Assembly (NCBI GenBank): GCA_017938405.1
Contig: JAGBBP010000049.1
Coordinates: 186,001 to 250,000, forward strand
Direction of reading: 5' to 3'
DNA length: 64,000 bases
DNA from: Lachnospiraceae bacterium
Lineage (GTDB): Bacteria; Bacillota; Clostridia; Lachnospirales; Lachnospiraceae
Made by a program: the position numbers and the translations under genes. Positions within the stretch are counted from its first letter, which is position 1, and each line of letters begins with the position of its first letter. Below are positions 44,728 through 54,215 of this stretch, one piece after another. The notes under the pieces are model-generated. The model had not been told where the DNA came from. It did not search any database and saw only the letters and a list, made by a program, of their open reading frames with translations.

Positions 44728-46304
44728 TAGTATACCATCCTTGACATAACGTGAATATCCTCAGGGAAGAAGGTCAGTCCGACTTCCTGGCCTACCTCCG
44801 AATAATCTGTGGTATGTATCTTAAACTCGCGACCGGTGGTCCAGAAGGTAATCTTATAAACGCCTTCCTTTACATCTGCCGGATCGAAATCGTAATCCAC
44901 GCTGATATCAATTGCCTGATTCTCATCGCTTAACTTCCAGCCCTGTGCACTGGCCCAGGTCTTAATGTCCGTTTCCAGTGTCTGGGACTCCTTGATTTCA
45001 TCTACGGTTGCGGAGAAATTAAACGCCATAATTGCTTCGTTTGCCTTCTCATTCTTAATAAACGGCTGATTTACTACAAATACCGTACGTTCTACCGCCG
45101 TTCCGTTTGCCGTAGAGAATACTACCGGGTAACTACCAGGCTCCGGCTTAATATCATACTCAATACTTGCGATAGAAATATATTCATCATTCTCCGGATT
45201 CCAAGCCATGGCGTTGGAACGGGCAATAATTTCTTTATCATCCAGCTTCTCCACATCCTCCAAGTCCACATAGAAGTTGCTGGCATTAATCTTTTCTTTT
45301 CCGCCGGCACCGGTCACTTCATTGTTACGAATCACCTGCATGTCCACGGTTACACTGGTTCCCGGTACGGTCTCTACGATAATCTCGTAATGCACGCCCT
45401 TAAACAAAACACTTAATACCTCACCGGTCATCTTACCCTGATCCACCGCAACAATATCGATATCCTCCGGACGAATCACTACTTCTACCTCTTCGTTCTT
45501 CTTAAATCCGAAGTCCACGCAGTCAAAGGTCTTATCATCAAAACGAACCTTATAATCATCCAACATCACACCAGGTAAAATATTACTCTCACCGATAAAG
45601 TTTGCTACAAAACGGTTGGCCGGCTCGTTATAAATCTCCTCCGGAGTACCTACCTGCTGAATCTCACCGCCGTTCATAACCACAATCTTATCGGACATGG
45701 TCAGGGCTTCTTCCTGATCATGGGTAACAAAAATAAAGGTAATGCCGACTTCCTGCTGGATACGTTTTAATTCGTACTGCATCTCCTTACGAAGCTTTAA
45801 ATCAAGAGCGGCAAGCGGCTCGTCCAAAAGAAGTACCTTCGGCTCATTCACCAGTGCTCTCGCAATGGCAACACGCTGCTGCTGACCGCCGGATAACAGC
45901 GTTGTATTCTTCTTTTCAAAACCTTCCAGACCGATGAGTTTTAGCATCTTCATCACCTTCTGGTCAATGACATCCTTACTCATCTTCTTTAACTTCAAGC
46001 CGAATGCGATATTCTCATAAACATTTAAATGCGGAAATAAGGCATACTTTTGGAATACTGTATTTAATTCTCTTTCATACGGAGGCTTATGGCTGATTTC
46101 TTCTCCGTTAAAAATAACACTACCCTCATCAGCCTCCAAAAAACCGCCAAGAATACGAAGCAGTGTGGTTTTACCGCATCCGCTCGGTCCCAATAACGTT
46201 ACAAACTCATTCTCATAGATATCCAAATTGATACCTTTTAACGTAATCTGCTTATCAAAGCTCTTCGCAATATTACGAAATTCAATTACCTTTTTCCGTT
46301 CCAT
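44727..46304 (-). CDS. potA: Polyamine ABC transporter ATPase PotA with insertion
   Basis: This is a 525-residue ATPase; PotA is usually ~350-380. The ATPase part (~1-240) is normal: Walker [10 protein letters not shown], signature LSGGQQQR, Walker B LLLDEP. The C-terminal TOBE domain begins ~265 ([13 protein letters not shown]) and its last part resumes at ~488 ([32 protein letters not shown]). Between them, ~330-480, lies an added segment with Ig-like beta phrases ([25 protein letters not shown]). GGAGG precedes the ATG. Confidence 0.92.
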   Translation of the reverse strand: MERKKVIEFRNIAKSFDKQITLKGINLDIYENEFVTLLGPSGCGKTTLLRILGGFLEADEGSVIFNGEEISHKPPYERELNTVFQKYALFPHLNVYENIAFGLKLKKMSKDVIDQKVMKMLKLIGLEGFEKKNTTLLSGGQQQRVAIARALVNEPKVLLLDEPLAALDLKLRKEMQYELKRIQQEVGITFIFVTHDQEEALTMSDKIVVMNGGEIQQVGTPEEIYNEPANRFVANFIGESNILPGVMLDDYKVRFDDKTFDCVDFGFKKNEEVEVVIRPEDIDIVAVDQGKMTGEVLSVLFKGVHYEIIVETVPGTSVTVDMQVIRNNEVTGAGGKEKINASNFYVDLEDVEKLDDKEIIARSNAMAWNPENDEYISIASIEYDIKPEPGSYPVVFSTANGTAVERTVFVVNQPFIKNEKANEAIMAFNFSATVDEIKESQTLETDIKTWASAQGWKLSDENQAIDISVDYDFDPADVKEGVYKITFWTTGREFKIHTTDYSEVGQEVGLTFFPEDIHVMSRMVY

Positions 46305-46364
46305 TTTATCCTCCTTAAAACTGTGGCATCGCCTTCAGTTTAGCACAATACCGTAACACATTAT

Positions 46365-46392
46365 ATTATACATATATCTTCGCTAAATTCAA
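46365..46392 (-). promoter_or_regulatory. Promoter of the pot operon
   Basis: Minus strand TTGAAT (46392-46387), 16 bases, TATAAT (46370-46365), ~60 bases before the potA start. Confidence 0.75.
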
Positions 46393-46484
46393 TAGAAAAA
46401 CCTCTATTTCGACAGGTTTTACCGTATTTTTTCATTTATACAGGTTTCTGTCGCAGAAAAGAAGGAACTAATCCGTTTGACTTA

Positions 46485-46513
46485 TTGACAAGAAAGGGCA
46501 CGGGTGGTAAGAT
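46485..46513 (+). promoter_or_regulatory. Promoter of tRNA-Gly
   Basis: TTGACA (46485-46490), 17 bases, TAAGAT (46508-46513). The tRNA begins 12 bases after the -10 box. Confidence 0.82.
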
Positions 46514-46524
46514 AACTATGTTAA

Positions 46525-46595
46525 GCAGATGTAGTTCATCGGTAGAATATCAGCTTCCCAAGCTGAGGAGGCGGGTTCGATTCCCGTCATCTGCT
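46525..46595 (+). tRNA. tRNA-Gly (anticodon CCC)
   Basis: A full cloverleaf is visible: acceptor GCAGATG/CATCTGC, a short D arm, anticodon stem TCAGC/GCTGA with loop TTCCCAA (anticodon CCC, reading GGG), a T arm GCGGG-TTCGATT-CCCGT, and discriminator T. CCA is not encoded. Length is 71 bases. It has its own promoter and is followed by a T-rich stretch. Confidence 0.95.
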
Positions 46596-46616
46596 CTTTT
46601 TCGATATTACGCATCA

Positions 46617-46654
46617 AGACTCAGGTCACGAAGTTTCCGTGCCTGAGTCTTTTC
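46617..46654 (+). terminator. Terminator after tRNA-Gly
   Basis: Stem AGACTCAGG-(T)-CACG pairs with CGTG-CCTGAGTCT around a short loop, then TTTTCG. It lies between the tRNA and the trpS promoter. Confidence 0.85.
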
Positions 46655-46686
46655 GTTTCAGTACCTTATATTTTTTCACACTTTTC

Positions 46687-46713
46687 TTGACTTTTTCCCC
46701 CGAAAACTATAAT
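46687..46713 (+). promoter_or_regulatory. Promoter of trpS
   Basis: TTGACT (46687-46692) and TATAAT (46708-46713), spacing 15, rather short. A ~100-base leader with a hairpin GCCGCCGAAAAAGTCGGC follows. The T-box motif AGGGTGG is absent. Confidence 0.55.
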
Positions 46714-46820
46714 ATAGTAACTATGTAAAGAGCCGCCGAAAAAGTCGGCGATGCGCTTTTATTTTATCATGAAATATCCGTTCGGTATGCCCCGCGGGTT
46801 CCGGCGGAAAAGGAGTAACT

Positions 46821-47825
46821 ATGGCAGACGAAAAGAAAATTTTATTCAGTGGAATGCAGGCAACCGGCAACTTAACCCTCGGAAATTATCTCGGCGCGTT
46901 AAAGAACTGGGTTTCTTTAAACGAAGATTATGAGTGCTACTACTGCGTAGTAGACGAGCACTCCATCACCGTGCGTCAGAATCCGGCGGAGCTTCGCCAG
47001 CGTGCCCGCGCCCTTTTGACCCTTTATATTGCGGCAGGCCTTGACCCGGAAAAGAACTGCATTTACTATCAGTCCCACGTTTCCGGACATGCCGAGCTGG
47101 CTTGGATTTTAAATTGTTATACTTACATGGGCGAGTTACAGCGTATGACCCAGTTTAAGGATAAGTCCGCAAAGCATGCGGACAACATCAATGCCGGTCT
47201 CTTCACATACCCGGTACTTATGGCCGCGGACATCTTATTGTTCCAGGCAGACGTGGTTCCGGTGGGTATCGACCAGATGCAGCATCTTGAGCTGACCCGT
47301 GACATCGCACAGCGTTTCAACGGCATCTACGGCGATGTATTTAAGATTCCGGAGGCATACCTCGGCAAAGTAGGCGCAAAGATCATGAGCCTGCAGGACC
47401 CGACCAAGAAGATGTCCAAGTCCGACGAGAACTTAAACGCAAGTATTTATCTTATGGACGACCCGGATACCATTATCCGTAAGTTTAAGCGTGCGGTAAC
47501 CGACTCCGACAACGAAATCCGTTACGCTGCGGAAAAGCCGGGCATCAGCAACTTAATTGATATTTACCGTGCAACCACCGGCAAGTCCATCGAAGAAGTG
47601 GAAAAGGAATTCGCCGGCAAGGGCTACGGTGATTTCAAGCTTGCGGTAGGCGAATCCGTTGTGGACGTATTAAAGCCGCTGCAGGACCGCGTGGCAGAGC
47701 TTTCCAAGGATAAGGCATACATCGACAGCATTATCAAGAGCAACGGGGAACGCGCCAATTATGTGGCAACCAAAACCCTTCGTAAGGTTCAGAAAAAGAT
47801 TGGTTTCCCGGAAAGAATACGGTAA
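46821..47825 (+). CDS. trpS: Tryptophanyl-tRNA synthetase
   Basis: This is a class Ic aminoacyl-tRNA synthetase that charges tRNA-Trp. It has 334 residues, with the HIGH-equivalent ATGNLTLGNYLGAL and KKMSKSDEN loops. AAAGGAG lies just before the ATG. Single gene between its promoter and terminator. Confidence 0.97.
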   Translation: MADEKKILFSGMQATGNLTLGNYLGALKNWVSLNEDYECYYCVVDEHSITVRQNPAELRQRARALLTLYIAAGLDPEKNCIYYQSHVSGHAELAWILNCYTYMGELQRMTQFKDKSAKHADNINAGLFTYPVLMAADILLFQADVVPVGIDQMQHLELTRDIAQRFNGIYGDVFKIPEAYLGKVGAKIMSLQDPTKKMSKSDENLNASIYLMDDPDTIIRKFKRAVTDSDNEIRYAAEKPGISNLIDIYRATTGKSIEEVEKEFAGKGYGDFKLAVGESVVDVLKPLQDRVAELSKDKAYIDSIIKSNGERANYVATKTLRKVQKKIGFPERIR

Positions 47826-47834
47826 AAAAGTGTA

Positions 47835-47864
47835 GTCCCACTCTTGCGAGAGTGGGACATTTTT
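47835..47864 (+). terminator. Terminator of trpS
   Basis: A perfect 10-bp stem GTCCCACTCT / AGAGTGGGAC with a four-base loop is followed by ATTTTTA. Confidence 0.9.
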
Positions 47865-47866
47865 AT

Positions 47867-48053
47867 AAATAGATAAGGCGACCGAATTCATTTTCTCAAA
47901 GCGCAACGCTTCGTCAAACTTCCTCTAATCGGTTCTAAACGTCTCTCGGTAGCGTCCTCGAGACTTAGAACCGCTAAGAGGTGATTTCGACTCAGCTAAA
48001 AACGCGGTCCTTCGGACAAATTCGAAAATCAAATTCGGTCGCCTTATCTATTT
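47867..48053. repeat. 187-bp structured inverted-repeat element B
   Basis: Perfect 22-bp terminal inverted repeats (47867-47888 and 48032-48053; core AGATAAGGCGACCGAATT) enclose three stems: AAGCG-CAA-CGCTT (47899-47911), a long hairpin CCTCTAATCGGTTCTAA...TTAGAACCGCTAAGAGG (47922-47981) and GTCC-TTC-GGAC (48007-48017). There is no ORF. Together with the trpS terminator it occupies the 321-base gap after trpS. It differs in sequence from element A but has a similar plan. Confidence 0.85.
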
Positions 48054-48146
48054 TACTCTACTGTACCAATCTCTCCCAAGAGTTCGCCGCACCCGATGCC
48101 GCTGCGCCATTCACATGTGCATCATTCCCTTGCGGCTACTTCGATA

Positions 48147-48383
48147 CTACTCTTCAAACTCCACTGTTACATAGAATCCTTTTGCATTTTCTTCTACATC
48201 CTTTACCACTCCGGACAACTTCGTCAGCCGCTCACGGAACGGTATATTTCCGGACATGGCTACCGCCGGTTCGATGACATAATAGAAAATCGCATTCGGA
48301 AGGGTAGATTCGCGAATCTCTACCTCCTGTCCCACTTCCACAAGACCGGGACGTTCCATTTTAAATTGCATGGTTCTTGACAT
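48147..48383 (-). CDS. Small conserved-looking protein next to recO
   Basis: This is a 78-residue protein ([26 protein letters not shown]...) from the ATG at 48383, which has GGAGG eight bases upstream. Predicted mostly beta strand, acidic C-terminus (VTVEFEE), no membrane segment. It starts 12 bases after the recO stop, so it belongs to the same transcript. Function unknown. Confidence 0.65.
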   Translation of the reverse strand: MSRTMQFKMERPGLVEVGQEVEIRESTLPNAIFYYVIEPAVAMSGNIPFRERLTKLSGVVKDVEENAKGFYVTVEFEE

Positions 48384-48395
48384 TATCAATTCCTC

Positions 48396-49175
48396 CTACA
48401 GTAACTCCAACATCTCCAAACTCTTAAACTTCCGTCCGATATGTAGGTCCAGAAATTCCTTCAATATCTTTTTTAGCTGCCGCAGCACATCCTCCGATAC
48501 CGTAAAAGTATAAAGGCTTTCAATGGGTGTTGCCAATATATACTGCATGGTATACAAAGTAGACCCTGCCACCGGAAGGTAATGTTCTCCCACCGTAAGT
48601 CCCGTCTCCCTTATTTCTTCTTCCCATAACTTATCCGCGCAGGCTTTACATATACATCCGCCGCTTTTTGCGGAAAACCAGTGCAAATCTTCTTTCTTTC
48701 TGCACTTGACACATTCGTAGACCTGCGGTGAAACACCTCCTACGGATAACATTTTCAGTTCAAAGATGGCACGTACCAGCCCCGCCCCGATGGACTTTTT
48801 TAACAGTGCCCCTAAGGAGCGGTACAGCACTTTTAATTCTTCCTTCGCAGGCAGGCCTTCTCTTGTTACCGCCTCGGCAAACTCGCAAAAATATACCCCG
48901 TAATAAACTGCTTCCAAGTCATTCCGCAGTTCCGCAAAATAATTCTCCGCTTCCACTGCCTGTAAGGTATAGGAGCTTCTTCCTTCATATAACGTAAACT
49001 TCCCGAACACGAAAGGCTGACTGCAACCGGCGAGCATCGCCGTAGGGCGACGCACACCTTTTGCAAATGCGGAAATTTTACCTTTTTCTTTTGTCAAAAG
49101 CACAATCCGGCGATCATATTCCCCGATGGGTTGTGCCGACAGTATTATGCCTGTCACCGTAATGCTTTCCGTCAT
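48396..49175 (-). CDS. recO: DNA repair protein RecO
   Basis: This is a 259-residue recombination mediator that loads RecA with RecF/RecR. N-terminal OB fold (VTGIILSAQPIGEYDRRIVLLTKEKGKISAFAKGVRR) and C-terminal helical domain with a four-Cys zinc site CVKC...CICKAC. AGGGAGA precedes the ATG, which lies inside the upstream small gene. Confidence 0.94.
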   Translation of the reverse strand: MTESITVTGIILSAQPIGEYDRRIVLLTKEKGKISAFAKGVRRPTAMLAGCSQPFVFGKFTLYEGRSSYTLQAVEAENYFAELRNDLEAVYYGVYFCEFAEAVTREGLPAKEELKVLYRSLGALLKKSIGAGLVRAIFELKMLSVGGVSPQVYECVKCRKKEDLHWFSAKSGGCICKACADKLWEEEIRETGLTVGEHYLPVAGSTLYTMQYILATPIESLYTFTVSEDVLRQLKKILKEFLDLHIGRKFKSLEMLELL

Positions 49176-49293
49176 AAGCGTCTCCCTGTACCTTTTGTTG
49201 TTCGTTGTTCCCTTGTTTCACTGCATTGCGATAAGATAAATAATCCGCCACACTGCCTGTTTCCCGAAATTTTGCCCAATACTCTTCTTCCAT
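49114..49293 (-). CDS. Small protein overlapping the start of recO
   Basis: This is a 59-residue protein from the ATG at 49293 (MEEEYWAKFRETGSVADYLSYRNA), with GGAGGG ahead. The N-terminal ~25 residues resemble YqzL-type small proteins that precede recO in Firmicutes. It overlaps recO by 62 bases, and the overlapping C-terminal part (KHYGDRHNTVGTTHRGI) is less protein-like. Function unknown. Confidence 0.6.
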   Translation of the reverse strand: MEEEYWAKFRETGSVADYLSYRNAVKQGNNEQQKVQGDAYDGKHYGDRHNTVGTTHRGI

Positions 49294-49393
49294 TGTCGTA
49301 CCCTCCATTACAAAACTAGCATCTCCGAAACAAACAAAAATACACTGATACGATAATCCTAGCCACTGGAAGAAATTTGGGGCTTGACAACGC

Positions 49394-50344
49394 TTACTCT
49401 TCCTCCGAATGCTCCACGTATCCGTAGTTTTTCAAAAGGAAATCACTGTCCCGCCAATCCTTCTTTACCTTTACCCAAAGCTTTAAATTCACCTTATACT
49501 CAAACAATAACTCAATTTCTTTTCTGGCTTCCGTGCCGATACGCTTTAACATCGCGCCTTGCTTCCCGATTATGATGCCCTTGTGGGAATCCCGTTCGCA
49601 AATAATCGTTGCATCGATATCCACCAAATGCCCGTCCGGACGTTCCTTCATCCGTTCAATGGCTACCGCAATGCCGTGAGGTATCTCATCATCCAAAAGA
49701 CGAAGCGCCTTTTCTCGTACAATCTCCGCCGCGATCTGACGCTCCGGCTGGTCCGTCACCGTATCCTCATCGTAGTACATCGGTCCCTCCGGAAGCAGAG
49801 AAAACAACAGCGATTGCAACTTATCCACATTTCGGCTACGCAGGGCACTGGTCATAATGACGCCCGCAAACGGATACACGTCTTTATAGGTTTCCTCTGC
49901 TTTTAAAAGCGTCTCCTTATCCACCGTATCCATTTTATTGATGACAAGCACTACCGGCGTCTTGGTCCGGGCAAGCACGTCCAAAATATGCTGTTCTCCC
50001 GCACCGATGTAGTCCGTCGGCTCCACCAGCCACAAAATCACATCCACTTCGGCAAGTGTCCCCTCCGCTACGTTCACCATATATTCTCCGAGTTTGTTCT
50101 TCGCCTTATGGATACCCGGAGTATCTAAAAAGATAATCTGTCCTCTGTCATCGGTATACACCGTCTGAATCCGGGTTCTTGTAGTCTGCGGCTTATTGGA
50201 GGTAATCGCAATCTTCTGCTTAATCAAATGGTTCATAAGCGTGGATTTTCCCACATTCGGTCTGCCGATTAACGCCACAAATCCGGAACGGAAACCTCGT
50301 TCTCCTGCTCCCGCCTTTTTATTTTTTTCACTTTTTTGTGCCAT
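49394..50344 (-). CDS. era: GTPase Era
   Basis: This is a 316-residue essential GTPase that binds the 3' end of 16S rRNA in small-subunit assembly. G1 GRPNVGKST, G3 DTPGIHKA, G4 NKMD, and a C-terminal KH domain (GKQGAMLKRIGTEARKEIE). A basic N-terminal extension (~20 residues) precedes the GTPase domain. AAGGAG before the ATG. Confidence 0.97.
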   Translation of the reverse strand: MAQKSEKNKKAGAGERGFRSGFVALIGRPNVGKSTLMNHLIKQKIAITSNKPQTTRTRIQTVYTDDRGQIIFLDTPGIHKAKNKLGEYMVNVAEGTLAEVDVILWLVEPTDYIGAGEQHILDVLARTKTPVVLVINKMDTVDKETLLKAEETYKDVYPFAGVIMTSALRSRNVDKLQSLLFSLLPEGPMYYDEDTVTDQPERQIAAEIVREKALRLLDDEIPHGIAVAIERMKERPDGHLVDIDATIICERDSHKGIIIGKQGAMLKRIGTEARKEIELLFEYKVNLKLWVKVKKDWRDSDFLLKNYGYVEHSEEE

Positions 50345-50385
50345 AATTTTCTCCTTGTATCCGCCGTTCCGCGGTTACCTTTCTC

Positions 50386-53328
50386 TTACTTTAACAAATC
50401 GCGAACCACCCTAAAGTGAGACGCATCCTCCCGTACCTTCTTCTCAGAGCCTACCGTACAACAGCAGTTTTGGGAAAGCATCGCTTTCACACCTTCTGCC
50501 AGCGCACGCACATCCTCTACCGTAATATTTAAAATCTCGTCTCTGTGCTTTTGTACCGATGCAAAAGTACGGCCGGTCAGATACGCGGTAAGTCCTCTCT
50601 CACCCTCCTGACGCGGATTACGCGGCAAATCCACATCACTCATGGTACCCAAAACATATTTTGTCATCTCGGCCTCATCTGCCTCGAAATTCGCAATATA
50701 ATCTACCGCATCCGTATACACCTGCATGGTTCTGCTAAGATGCGGGTCTCTCCAGGAATACAAAGCCATCCGTCCGTTTTCTAACGCCATCAATGCCGCT
50801 CCGTAGGCACCGCCCAGCACTCTGACCTGATTCCACAAATATCCGTAACTCATGGCCGTACGAAGCACTTCATAGGCTCCGGTATACTCTAACCCTGCAT
50901 CTCTGAAGTTGCCGGCACAGCATACATACTGCACCTGTCCCGGTGTAATAAATCCTTCGTTCTTTTTCTCCGGAGAAAGATTCAAACAACTTCCCTTTGC
51001 CTCCGGTACAAAAGCCGCAAACATCGCTTCACATTGCTCTTTCACTTTCTCATAGCCTTCCGCATCCGCAGTTACACTAAGCATCATCACATCCTTCGCA
51101 AAGATACACGCATATACTTCTGCAAGCTTTTGTACCAATTGCTCCTTACGGTTTTCAAAGTTCTCCAGTAAATCGGAAATGAACTCATAATATGCAATAC
51201 CGTCCAAATACTCCATCGCCATACCTACCTCGGAGAAATAGGAGGAAGCACGTTTTACCGCAGCGGCATGGGCCATACCGGTGTACCTGCGCTCCAACCC
51301 ACTCTTGCGCTCCAGTAAAATCTCGCGGATACGTACCGGATTGTCATATACGGTTTCGGTCAGCAACTCCTTCGTATAAGCAAACAACTCCGGAATCTTA
51401 GTGTATAACGTTTTTCCTTCCGCCACGAAAAATGCACGGTAATCATGCAAATCATCATATTTCGATGAAATCATGGTGCTGACGGAGATTCCTCCTGTAT
51501 TGATGCTGATTTCGTTGTTCAAATCCAGATAACTATGCTTCTTTGTATCCATACTGCCGAATAAATCCGCTAAAATACCCGCATACGGCAACAGCTCTGC
51601 GGATACCTTCTTCATCTCGAATAACAACTTCACATAGGCAATGCCACCGGTGAATAATTCCTGATGAAGTACGGTTACTCCCGCAATCTCCTTCACGTCG
51701 TTCACAAACGGGTCTGCCTCTTTTTTAATATCCTCTCTGGTCAACCGCGGAATTTTTGCCAAGTCCTCCGGGTTTGACGGCTCCGTCTGGTACTCCTTTA
51801 ACGCATTTGTCTGTGCAACCAGAGCCTCTACCTCTGTCTCTGATAAAGAACTTTTATACGCCGCCAAATCCTTTGCCAGTGTCTCTTCCTTCTCTGCGAG
51901 CAATCCTGCCTTCGGTAACAGCTTTACAAATACCGCGTGCTTATTATCCAGCAAATACTCTGTAATCAGCTTTTCAAAATAGTCCGTCTCAATCAGCTCA
52001 CGCAGTTTATCAAATACCGGCGTCCACTGCAGATTTTCAAATACCCTGCCCTCATCATAAAGCCAGGTGGCAAGCATCATCTGCCCGTAACGAAGTCCCT
52101 TCGGATAACTCTTAAAATCTCCCTCTCTTAAGGTAAACTCCATGCTGTTTAATGCGGCAAGAAGCGACTTCTTCGAAACGCCTTCCTTTGCACACTTCTC
52201 TAAAGTTTCCGTTACCACACGCAAAAACTCCTCCGCCTTATCTGCCGATGCATTTTTTGCCACAATGGCTAAAAACGGCTGTGCGATTTCATCTTCATAG
52301 GTTGCGGTAACATCCTCGCCGATCCCCGCTTCCGTAAGTGCAACCTTAAGCGGTGTACCCGGCTTCTTGATTAATGCGGAACAAAGCAGGGAAACCGCTG
52401 TCTCCTTTACTGCATCTTCCTCTCCGGTAAACGCCACGCCGTACGCAAAATACGCCGCATCCTTTGCTTCTTCTTCGTTATTTACGGAATAAAAGCCTTC
52501 CACGCACTTTTTTTCTCCAAAACTCTTTTGTATCTCAATAGCAGAATCCAGCTCGATTTTTTCAAACCGGCTCAAATACTCCTTATCCATCCACTCTAAG
52601 CGCTCCGCCACGTCCATATCACCGTACAAATAAATGTAACTGTTTACCGGATGATAATAACGCTTATGGAACTCTAAAAACTGCTCATACGTAAGCTCCG
52701 GAATATGGTCCGGATCACCGCCGGACTCCACGCCGTAAGCCGTATCCGGGTACAATGCCTGCTGAATTTCGGAAAACAGTACTTCATCCGGGCTGGAAAA
52801 AGCGCCCTTCATTTCACTGTATACCACACCGTTATAAGAAAGCTCTCCGTCCGTACTCTCCAGTTCGTAATGCCAACCTTCCTGCAGGAAAATATTCTTC
52901 TCATGATGAATGTTCGGGAAAAATACCGCATCCATGTACACTTCCATCAGGTTCGCAAAATCTTTATCATTGCAGCTTGCCACCGGATAAATCGTCTTAT
53001 CCGGATACGTCATGGCATTTAAAAACGTATTTAAGGACCCCTTTACCAGTTCCACAAACGGGTCCTTTACAGGAAAACGCTCCGAACCGCAAAGTACGGA
53101 GTGCTCCAAAATATGAGCTACACCCGTGGAATCCTCCGGCGGAGTACGGAAGCCTACGGAAAACACCTTATTGTTATCCTCACAGGAAATCACTGCGATT
53201 CGCGCACCGGATTTCTTATGACGAAGTACAATTCCGTAACCGGAAATATCCGGCAAATTTTCTTCCGATACCATCTCATAGGCCGACATTTTTTTCAAAG
53301 TTTCTGTATTTTTAATCACACGACTCAT
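50386..53328 (-). CDS. M16C zinc peptidase (presequence-protease/Cym1-like)
   Basis: This is a 980-residue insulinase-superfamily metallopeptidase. The inverted zinc motif HILEH is followed by SVLCGSERFPVKDPFVEL and GSLNTFLNAMTYPDKTIYP, characteristic of the M16C group; the third zinc ligand Glu lies in YNGVVYSEMKGAFSSPD. Two duplicated halves enclose a peptide-degrading chamber. No signal peptide, so it acts in the cytosol on small peptides. GGAG just ahead of the ATG. Encoded 41 bases upstream of era. Confidence 0.95.
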   Translation of the reverse strand: MSRVIKNTETLKKMSAYEMVSEENLPDISGYGIVLRHKKSGARIAVISCEDNNKVFSVGFRTPPEDSTGVAHILEHSVLCGSERFPVKDPFVELVKGSLNTFLNAMTYPDKTIYPVASCNDKDFANLMEVYMDAVFFPNIHHEKNIFLQEGWHYELESTDGELSYNGVVYSEMKGAFSSPDEVLFSEIQQALYPDTAYGVESGGDPDHIPELTYEQFLEFHKRYYHPVNSYIYLYGDMDVAERLEWMDKEYLSRFEKIELDSAIEIQKSFGEKKCVEGFYSVNNEEEAKDAAYFAYGVAFTGEEDAVKETAVSLLCSALIKKPGTPLKVALTEAGIGEDVTATYEDEIAQPFLAIVAKNASADKAEEFLRVVTETLEKCAKEGVSKKSLLAALNSMEFTLREGDFKSYPKGLRYGQMMLATWLYDEGRVFENLQWTPVFDKLRELIETDYFEKLITEYLLDNKHAVFVKLLPKAGLLAEKEETLAKDLAAYKSSLSETEVEALVAQTNALKEYQTEPSNPEDLAKIPRLTREDIKKEADPFVNDVKEIAGVTVLHQELFTGGIAYVKLLFEMKKVSAELLPYAGILADLFGSMDTKKHSYLDLNNEISINTGGISVSTMISSKYDDLHDYRAFFVAEGKTLYTKIPELFAYTKELLTETVYDNPVRIREILLERKSGLERRYTGMAHAAAVKRASSYFSEVGMAMEYLDGIAYYEFISDLLENFENRKEQLVQKLAEVYACIFAKDVMMLSVTADAEGYEKVKEQCEAMFAAFVPEAKGSCLNLSPEKKNEGFITPGQVQYVCCAGNFRDAGLEYTGAYEVLRTAMSYGYLWNQVRVLGGAYGAALMALENGRMALYSWRDPHLSRTMQVYTDAVDYIANFEADEAEMTKYVLGTMSDVDLPRNPRQEGERGLTAYLTGRTFASVQKHRDEILNITVEDVRALAEGVKAMLSQNCCCTVGSEKKVREDASHFRVVRDLLK

Positions 53329-53406
53329 TTTCTCCGAATCTCCTTATTCCTTTTTGATTATCTTACCACATTGCACACAAAAAATCCATAAAAATCCTTG
53401 TCGTCA

Positions 53407-53435
53407 TTGACAATTTTATAAATTTATGCTATCTT
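53407..53435 (+). promoter_or_regulatory. Promoter of the cold-shock gene
   Basis: TTGACA (53407-53412), 17 bases, TATCTT (53430-53435), with TG one base ahead of the -10. The ~50-base leader is short for a cold-shock thermosensor. Confidence 0.8.
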
Positions 53436-53491
53436 AAAATTAGGCTGTTACATACGGCTCATTTATTATTTTAGTTTCGGAGGAACACAAG

Positions 53492-53689
53492 ATGAACGGC
53501 ACAGTAAAGTGGTTCAACGCAAAAAAGGGGTTTGGCTTTATTTCCGATGAGAACGGAACCGATGTATTCGTACATTATTCCGCATTGAACATGGACGGAT
53601 TTAAGGTCCTTGACGAAGGCGACAAGGTAGAGTTTGATATTGTGGACGGCGAAAAGGGTCCGCAGGCTGCAAACGTTACGAAGTTATAA
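53492..53689 (+). CDS. Cold-shock domain protein (CspA family)
   Basis: This is a 65-residue single-strand nucleic-acid-binding OB fold with RNP1 KGFGFI and RNP2 VFVHY. Full length for the family. GGAGG before the ATG. Acts as an RNA chaperone. Confidence 0.96.
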   Translation: MNGTVKWFNAKKGFGFISDENGTDVFVHYSALNMDGFKVLDEGDKVEFDIVDGEKGPQAANVTKL

Positions 53690-53711
53690 TTCATAATCCT
53701 GAAACGACAAA

Positions 53712-53740
53712 GAAGCAGGTCGCATGACCTGCTTCTTTTC
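53712..53740. terminator. Terminator of the cold-shock gene
   Basis: A perfect 10-bp stem GAAGCAGGTC / GACCTGCTTC with a GCAT loop, then TTTTC. It also has an A-rich left side and can serve the convergent PilZ gene. Confidence 0.92.
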
Positions 53741-53770
53741 ATTTTCTTCCTGATTTCCGATACTTTTCTC

Positions 53771-54118
53771 TTAATTCATCTTTGCTTCATATTCATCAAA
53801 AATGTAACCCAATACCGGCGCAAGTCCTACAAACTCACATCCGTATGCAATTCCGCCGTCCTCATTCTCGGAGCTACGGATAATCTTTACTACCGTGTAC
53901 AACACGGAATCCTTACTGCCCAACTCCAGCTTTGCATTAAAATAATACCCAATCGGTAAAATACTCTTACTTACAAAGCCGATTCCGCCTTTCGAAATAT
54001 CGGTTACAACAACCGGCGCCTCCTCCACATCTACCTTTACATTATCCTGCTTAAACAAAGAAGATACGCTCAATTCCAATGTAATCGGCAAACGCTTCGC
54101 TTTTCTCTTTTCTTCCAT
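53771..54118 (-). CDS. Single-domain PilZ protein (c-di-GMP binding)
   Basis: This is a 115-residue PilZ domain from the ATG at 54118 (GGAGG ahead). Ligand motifs are complete: RxxxR as RKAKR near the N-terminus and DISKGGIGF. It could relay c-di-GMP level to motility or cell-envelope enzymes. Own promoter inside the end of the LtaS-like gene. Confidence 0.88.
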   Translation of the reverse strand: MEEKRKAKRLPITLELSVSSLFKQDNVKVDVEEAPVVVTDISKGGIGFVSKSILPIGYYFNAKLELGSKDSVLYTVVKIIRSSENEDGGIAYGCEFVGLAPVLGYIFDEYEAKMN

Positions 54119-54174
54119 AACAACTAACCTCCGCTTCTCTTTTTGTAATTCTGTTTCATCATCGCTATAGTTAC

Positions 54175-54203
54175 AGTATACTGGTTTTCCTAACAAATGA
54201 CAA
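54175..54203 (-). promoter_or_regulatory. Promoter of the PilZ gene
   Basis: Minus strand TTGTCA (54203-54198), 17 bases, TATACT (54180-54175), in the gap just after the LtaS-like stop. Confidence 0.72.
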
Positions 54204-54215
54204 GCACATTTTATC

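Noticed and set aside
46714..46820. T-box riboswitch ahead of trpS
   Set aside because: No AGGGTGG-type T-box sequence or antiterminator pairing is visible; the leader is too short.
46751..46933. 60-codon basic peptide in the trpS leader as a leader peptide
   Set aside because: It overlaps the trpS start in another frame, lacks tryptophan codons in series and shows no attenuator structure.
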